From NCBI GenBank assembly GCA_937906285.1, contig CALCWL010000418.1, positions 1-9,408 of the forward strand: DNA of 9,408 bases. The letters run 5' to 3'. The position numbers were made by a program, and so were the translations under genes. Positions 6,201-9,408 of this stretch are shown here, piece after piece (positions within the stretch are counted from its first letter, which is position 1; each line of letters opens with the position of its first letter). The stretch comes from an uncultured Rhodanobacter sp. (GTDB lineage: Bacteria > Pseudomonadota > Gammaproteobacteria > Xanthomonadales > Rhodanobacteraceae). The notes under the pieces are model-generated. The model saw only the letters and a list, made by a program, of their open reading frames with translations. It ran no database searches and was not told the origin of the DNA.

Positions 6201-6230
6201 CGGCGGTAGCGGCCCTGGTCGCTGCCGCCG
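6201..6230 (+). terminator. Hairpin after mscL, probable terminator without T-run
   Basis: Eleven bases at 6201-6211 (CGGCGGTAGCG) pair with 6220-6230 (CGCTGCCGCCG), with one G-U pair and an 8-nt loop, starting 5 nt after the mscL stop codon. No T-tract follows, so this is not a textbook intrinsic terminator; it may stabilise the 3' end or cooperate with Rho. Confidence 0.55.
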
Positions 6231-6269
6231 CCCATGACTTCTGGCCTAAGCACGACCCGGCCGCCACGC

Positions 6270-6275
6270 CATAAT
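6270..6275 (+). promoter_or_regulatory. Possible -10 element (CATAAT) for the M28 peptidase gene
   Basis: CATAAT matches TATAAT at five of six positions and would place transcription start near 6282, about 20 nt before the ATG at 6302. The ribosome site GGAG (6291-6294) is 7 nt before that ATG. No clear -35 box is seen at the right distance. Confidence 0.45.
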
Positions 6276-6301
6276 CGGGGTTTCCTCCGCGGAGTGCCCC
6301 G

Positions 6302-7738
6302 ATGCGCCGTCTCCCCCTCACTTTGCTCGCTGCCGGCCTGCTGCTGGCCGGCGGCATCGCCAGCGCCGCCACCACGATTCCCGCCACGGCCGTAAAGACG
6401 GCCGAACAGTTGCGCGACCAGGCGCTGCACGACGGCACCGCCATGGCCGTGGTGACCTCGCTCACCACCGAGGTGGGGCCGCGCCTGGCCGGCAGCGGAG
6501 CCGACTTGCGCGCGCGCCAATGGGCGCTGGCGAAGTTCAGGGAGCTGGGCTTCGACAAGGTCTACAGCGAGCCGGTGACGTTTCCGCTGTGGCAGCGCCG
6601 CAGCGAGAGCGGTGCCATCGTGGCCCCGTTTCCGCAGCCGCTGGTGCTCACCGCACTGGGCTATTCGCCTGCCACGCCTGCGGGCGGACTCACCGCGCAG
6701 GTGGTGAAGTTCGACAGCCTTGACGCGCTCAAGGCGGCCGACCCGGCCAGCGTGAAGGACCGCATCGTCTACGTCGACTACCGCATGCATCGCCAGAAGG
6801 ATGGCCACGACTACGGCATGGGCTCGGCCGTGCGCACCACTGGCGCGGTGATCGCCGCGGCCAAGGGCGCCGCCGGCTACCTGCTGCGCTCGGCCGGTAC
6901 GGATGAGCACCAGCGCATCGCACACACCGGCGTCACCGGCTTCCGCGACCCGAAAGCCCGGGCGATTCCCGCCGCCGCGCTGTCCAACCCCGATGCCGAC
7001 CAGCTCGATCGCGTGCTCGCCTACGGCAAGCCGGTGACGGTGCGGATGGATCTGGATTGCGGCATCGTCGGCGAATACACCGGCGCCAACGTGATCGGCG
7101 AGATCACCGGTCGCAAGCATCCGGACCAGGTAGTGGCCATCGGCGGCCATCTCGATTCGTGGGACCCGGGCACCGGCGCGATCGACGACGGCGCCGGCAT
7201 CGCGATCACCATGGCCGCGGCCAAGCTGATCCGCGACCTGCCGCAGCGCCCCGACCGCACCATCCGCGTGATCGCCTTCGCCAACGAGGAAATGGGCCTG
7301 TGGGGCTCGCGCGCCTATGCGCAGAAGCATGCCGGCGAGGTGGCGAAGTTCCAGCTCGGTACCGATTCGGATTTCGGCGCTGGCCGGATCTGGCGCATGA
7401 GCGCCAGCGTGAAACCCGAGGCGCGCGGCGCGATCGCACAGATCGCCAGCGTGCTGGCGCCGCTGGGCGTGGCCTACGACGCCAGCCGCCCCGGCGGCGG
7501 CGGCTCGGACCTGTCGCAGATGCACGCCCGCGGCATGGCCGCGCTGAGCCTGACCCAGGACGGCACGCACTACTTCGACTGGCACCACACCGCCAACGAC
7601 ACGCTGGACAAGATCGACCCGGCCGACCTGGCGCAGAACGTGGCGGTCTACGCGGCGTGGGTCTACATGGCCGCCCAGGCCGATGGCGACTTCGGTTCGG
7701 CGCCGGGTGCGTTCGCCGAGGACGGCACCGGCGAATGA
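6302..7738 (+). CDS. Secreted M28-family zinc peptidase, carboxypeptidase Q-like
   Basis: This 478-residue protein begins with a signal peptide (basic MRR, hydrophobic core, cleavage after ASA at 22), so it acts in the periplasm or outside the cell. The catalytic domain carries the two-zinc site of the M28 family: H283 and D285 in GGHLDSWDPG, bridging D295 in GAIDDGAG, E329/E330 in ANEEMGLWGS, D357 in TDSDFG, and H429 in WHHTANDT. The residues between about 125 and 210 form an inserted PA-like domain, usual in this branch. The motifs GEITGRKHPDQVV and GGHLDSWD resemble animal plasma glutamate carboxypeptidase (carboxypeptidase Q), so aminopeptidase or dipeptidase activity on small peptides is expected. 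All metal ligands are intact. The start is supported by GGAG 7 nt upstream and by the signal peptide. It is convergent with the efflux pump gene. Confidence 0.93.
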   Translation: MRRLPLTLLAAGLLLAGGIASAATTIPATAVKTAEQLRDQALHDGTAMAVVTSLTTEVGPRLAGSGADLRARQWALAKFRELGFDKVYSEPVTFPLWQRRSESGAIVAPFPQPLVLTALGYSPATPAGGLTAQVVKFDSLDALKAADPASVKDRIVYVDYRMHRQKDGHDYGMGSAVRTTGAVIAAAKGAAGYLLRSAGTDEHQRIAHTGVTGFRDPKARAIPAAALSNPDADQLDRVLAYGKPVTVRMDLDCGIVGEYTGANVIGEITGRKHPDQVVAIGGHLDSWDPGTGAIDDGAGIAITMAAAKLIRDLPQRPDRTIRVIAFANEEMGLWGSRAYAQKHAGEVAKFQLGTDSDFGAGRIWRMSASVKPEARGAIAQIASVLAPLGVAYDASRPGGGGSDLSQMHARGMAALSLTQDGTHYFDWHHTANDTLDKIDPADLAQNVAVYAAWVYMAAQADGDFGSAPGAFAEDGTGE

Positions 7739-7745
7739 TGCCTGG

Positions 7746-7770
7746 TTCCCCCGCCGCAACGGCGGGGGGA
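7746..7770. terminator. GC-rich hairpin between convergent peptidase and RND pump genes
   Basis: CCCCCGCC (7748-7755) pairs perfectly with GGCGGGGG (7761-7768) around a 5-nt loop, extended by T-G and T-A pairs. It lies 7 nt after the peptidase stop and 9 nt before the stop of the opposing pump gene, so it can serve both strands. Neither side has a T-run. Confidence 0.65.
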
Positions 7771-7779
7771 GACCGTTCC

Positions 7780-9408
7780 TCAGTCGGCAGCCAGTTGCGG
7801 CGCCTTGCGCTTTCGCCCGAAGCGCTGCTGCAGGCGATCCATGTACAGGTAGATCACCGGCGTCAGGTACAGCGTGAGCACCTGCGACACCAGCAGGCCG
7901 CCGACCACGGCCAGGCCCAGCGGGCGTCGCGCGGAGGCGCCAGCGCCGATGCCCAGCGCGATCGGCAAGGTGCCGGCGAATGCCGCCATGGTGGTCATCA
8001 TGATCGGGCGGAAGCGCACGTGGCAGGCCTCGACGATCGCCTGCATCGGCGCCATGCCCTCGACGCGCTGCCGCTCCAGCGCGAAGTCGATCAGCATGAT
8101 CGCGTTCTTCTTGACGATGCCGATCAGCATCACGATGCCGACGAAGGAGAACAGGTCCAGCGGCGCGCGGAAGATCATCAGCGTCAGCAGCGCACCGACG
8201 CCGGCGGCCGGCAGGCCGGACAGGATCGTCAGCGGGTGGATGAAGCTCTCGTACAAGATGCCCAGCACCAGGTAGATCACGAACACCGCCAGCACCAGCA
8301 GCAGGCCCATGCCCTGCATCGAATCCTGGAACGCCTGCGCGGTGCCCTGCACGCTGCCGGTGATCGTCGCCGGCAGGTGCAACTGCGCCATCGCGCCGTC
8401 GATGCGGCTCACCGCCTGGCTCAGGCTGACCCCGGGCGCCAGGTTGAAGGAGATCGTCACCGCGGGCAGCTGGCCCTGGTGGTTGACCGTGAGCGGGCGC
8501 GCCGTGCGCTGGAAGCTGGCCACCGCGCTGAGCGGCACCAGCGCGCCGCTGCCGGAGGTGACGTACAGCTGCGACAACACCGCCGGATCATCCTGCAGCG
8601 CGTAGGCGACCTGCAGGATCACCCAGTACTGCGTGGCCGAGCCGTAGATGGTGGAGACCTGGTTGGCGCCGAACGCCGCACCCAGCGCCTTCTGCACCTG
8701 GCGCATGGTGAGGCCCAGCGGCGCCAGCCGGGCGCGATCGACCTGCACCGCGATCGCCGGGCCGTTGAGGTCCAGGTCGCTGGTGACGTCCTGGAAACCG
8801 GGCAAGGCGCCGAATGCGCGCTCCACCTTGCCGGACGCCGCGTACAGCGCATCCAGGTCGACCGACTGCAAGGTGTACTGGTACTGCGCCTTGGACTGCC
8901 GGCCGCCGACCTGGATTGCCGGCGGGTTCTGGATGTAGGCGCGGATGCCGGGAATGCGGGCGAATTTCCGCCGCAGTTCCTGGATGATCTGCGCGGGATC
9001 GAGCTCGCGCTCGGACGCGGGTTTCAGGCGCAGGAACATGGTGCCGTTGTTGGTGGTGGTGCGCGAGCCGCCGCTGCCCACCGACGACATGAAGCTGTCG
9101 ATGTTCGGATCCTTCGCCACGATCGCGGCCAGCTCCTGCTGGCGCGCCTTCATCGCGGTGATCGAGATGTCGTCGGGCCCTTCGACGTTGACGATCAGCT
9201 GGCCGGTGTCGCCGGCCGGGATGAAATCCTTGTCCACCAGCACGAACAGCAGCGCCGTCGCCAGCAGGCTGGCGAAGAACACCCCCAGCACCACGCGCGG
9301 GCGCTGCACCGACCACGCCAGCGAGCGGTTGTAGCCGTCGCGCACGCGGTTGAAGCCCTGGTCGAACCAGCGCACCACGCGTGATTTCTCCGCGTGCCCG
9401 CCATGCTT
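7780..9408 (-). CDS. RND multidrug efflux transporter, HAE1/MdtB-MdtC type (C-terminal half; 5' end outside window)
   Basis: The frame is open through the right edge; 542 residues are visible, about half of a typical pump of 1,020-1,050. Counting from the GTG codon at 9378, the visible part has TM7 (about 28-48), a periplasmic domain beginning DFIPAGDTGQLIV (51-63) with NNGTMFLRLKPASERE (110-125), and TM8-TM12 (about 355-515). Residues aligning with the AcrB proton relay are kept: K424 in VKKNAIML (AcrB K940), R455 and T462 in VRFRPIMMTT (R971, T978). The TM4 aspartates lie outside the window. The segment VVGGLLVSQVLTLYLTPVIYLY is characteristic of the MdtB/MdtC branch, whose members often occur as gene pairs with an upstream adaptor. 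Such pumps export drugs, bile salts or dyes through TolC using proton flow. The GTG at 9378 is internal, not a start. Confidence 0.95.
   Translation of the reverse strand, partial: KHGGHAEKSRVVRWFDQGFNRVRDGYNRSLAWSVQRPRVVLGVFFASLLATALLFVLVDKDFIPAGDTGQLIVNVEGPDDISITAMKARQQELAAIVAKDPNIDSFMSSVGSGGSRTTTNNGTMFLRLKPASERELDPAQIIQELRRKFARIPGIRAYIQNPPAIQVGGRQSKAQYQYTLQSVDLDALYAASGKVERAFGALPGFQDVTSDLDLNGPAIAVQVDRARLAPLGLTMRQVQKALGAAFGANQVSTIYGSATQYWVILQVAYALQDDPAVLSQLYVTSGSGALVPLSAVASFQRTARPLTVNHQGQLPAVTISFNLAPGVSLSQAVSRIDGAMAQLHLPATITGSVQGTAQAFQDSMQGMGLLLVLAVFVIYLVLGILYESFIHPLTILSGLPAAGVGALLTLMIFRAPLDLFSFVGIVMLIGIVKKNAIMLIDFALERQRVEGMAPMQAIVEACHVRFRPIMMTTMAAFAGTLPIALGIGAGASARRPLGLAVVGGLLVSQVLTLYLTPVIYLYMDRLQQRFGRKRKAPQLAAD

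Noticed and set aside
6155..7759. A 534-codon minus-strand frame opposite the M28 peptidase gene
   Set aside because: The plus strand carries intact zinc ligands and a signal peptide; the minus-strand translation is His/Arg/Gly-rich with no motifs and looks like a GC-driven shadow.
9376..9378. GTG at 9378 as the start of a short 532-residue pump protein
   Set aside because: The frame stays open upstream to the window edge with plausible linker residues, and the protein begins at the position of TM7 of a full RND pump, so this is the second half of a longer gene.
7057..9384. A 775-codon open frame on the plus strand opposite the RND pump gene
   Set aside because: It is rich in Arg, His, Gln and Ala with no recognisable domain, and it overlaps both the peptidase end and the well-conserved pump. 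Long antisense frames are expected where third codon positions are almost all G or C.

Overview
The window is GC-rich (roughly two thirds G+C by eye) and densely coded. Its protein types and gene-start style suggest a gammaproteobacterium of the Xanthomonadales, plausibly Rhodanobacteraceae; this is inference from general resemblance, not a database match. All genes look like ordinary chromosomal genes. I see no phage, insertion sequence, tRNA, rRNA or CRISPR array.

Layout. (1) Positions 2-196 (+) hold the last 64 residues of a short-chain fatty acid transporter of the AtoE family. (2) Positions 196-305 hold a long imperfect inverted repeat with 38-bp arms that match at 35 positions. It fills the gap between two convergent genes exactly and is the most unusual non-coding structure here. 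(3) Positions 306-4793 (-) hold a four-gene, tightly spaced operon: a membrane-fusion adaptor (HlyD/MacA type), a MacB/LolD-type ATPase, and two different FtsX/MacB-type permeases. Together they would form an envelope-spanning ABC exporter whose substrate cannot be read from sequence. (4) A divergent spacer of about 220 bp contains the palindrome TGACAGATGTCA, a candidate operator for the exporter. (5) Positions 5013-5699 (+) encode a FAH-family (YcgM/FAHD1-like) hydrolase that appears to be leaderless. (6) Positions 5782-6195 (+) encode the mechanosensitive channel MscL, followed by a strong hairpin. (7) Positions 6302-7738 (+) encode a secreted M28 zinc peptidase resembling carboxypeptidase Q. 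(8) Positions 7780-9408 (-) hold the C-terminal half of an RND (HAE1/MdtB-MdtC type) efflux pump that runs off the right edge. A GC-rich hairpin separates it from the convergent peptidase gene.

Functionally, the window has an envelope theme: two exporters (one ATP-driven, one proton-driven), an osmotic safety valve, a fatty-acid permease and an exported peptidase. Only the four exporter genes are clearly one unit. The other neighbours look independent. I found no convincing previously undescribed system. The items most worth checking are the 196-305 inverted repeat, the candidate operator at 4887-4898, and the two-permease exporter itself.
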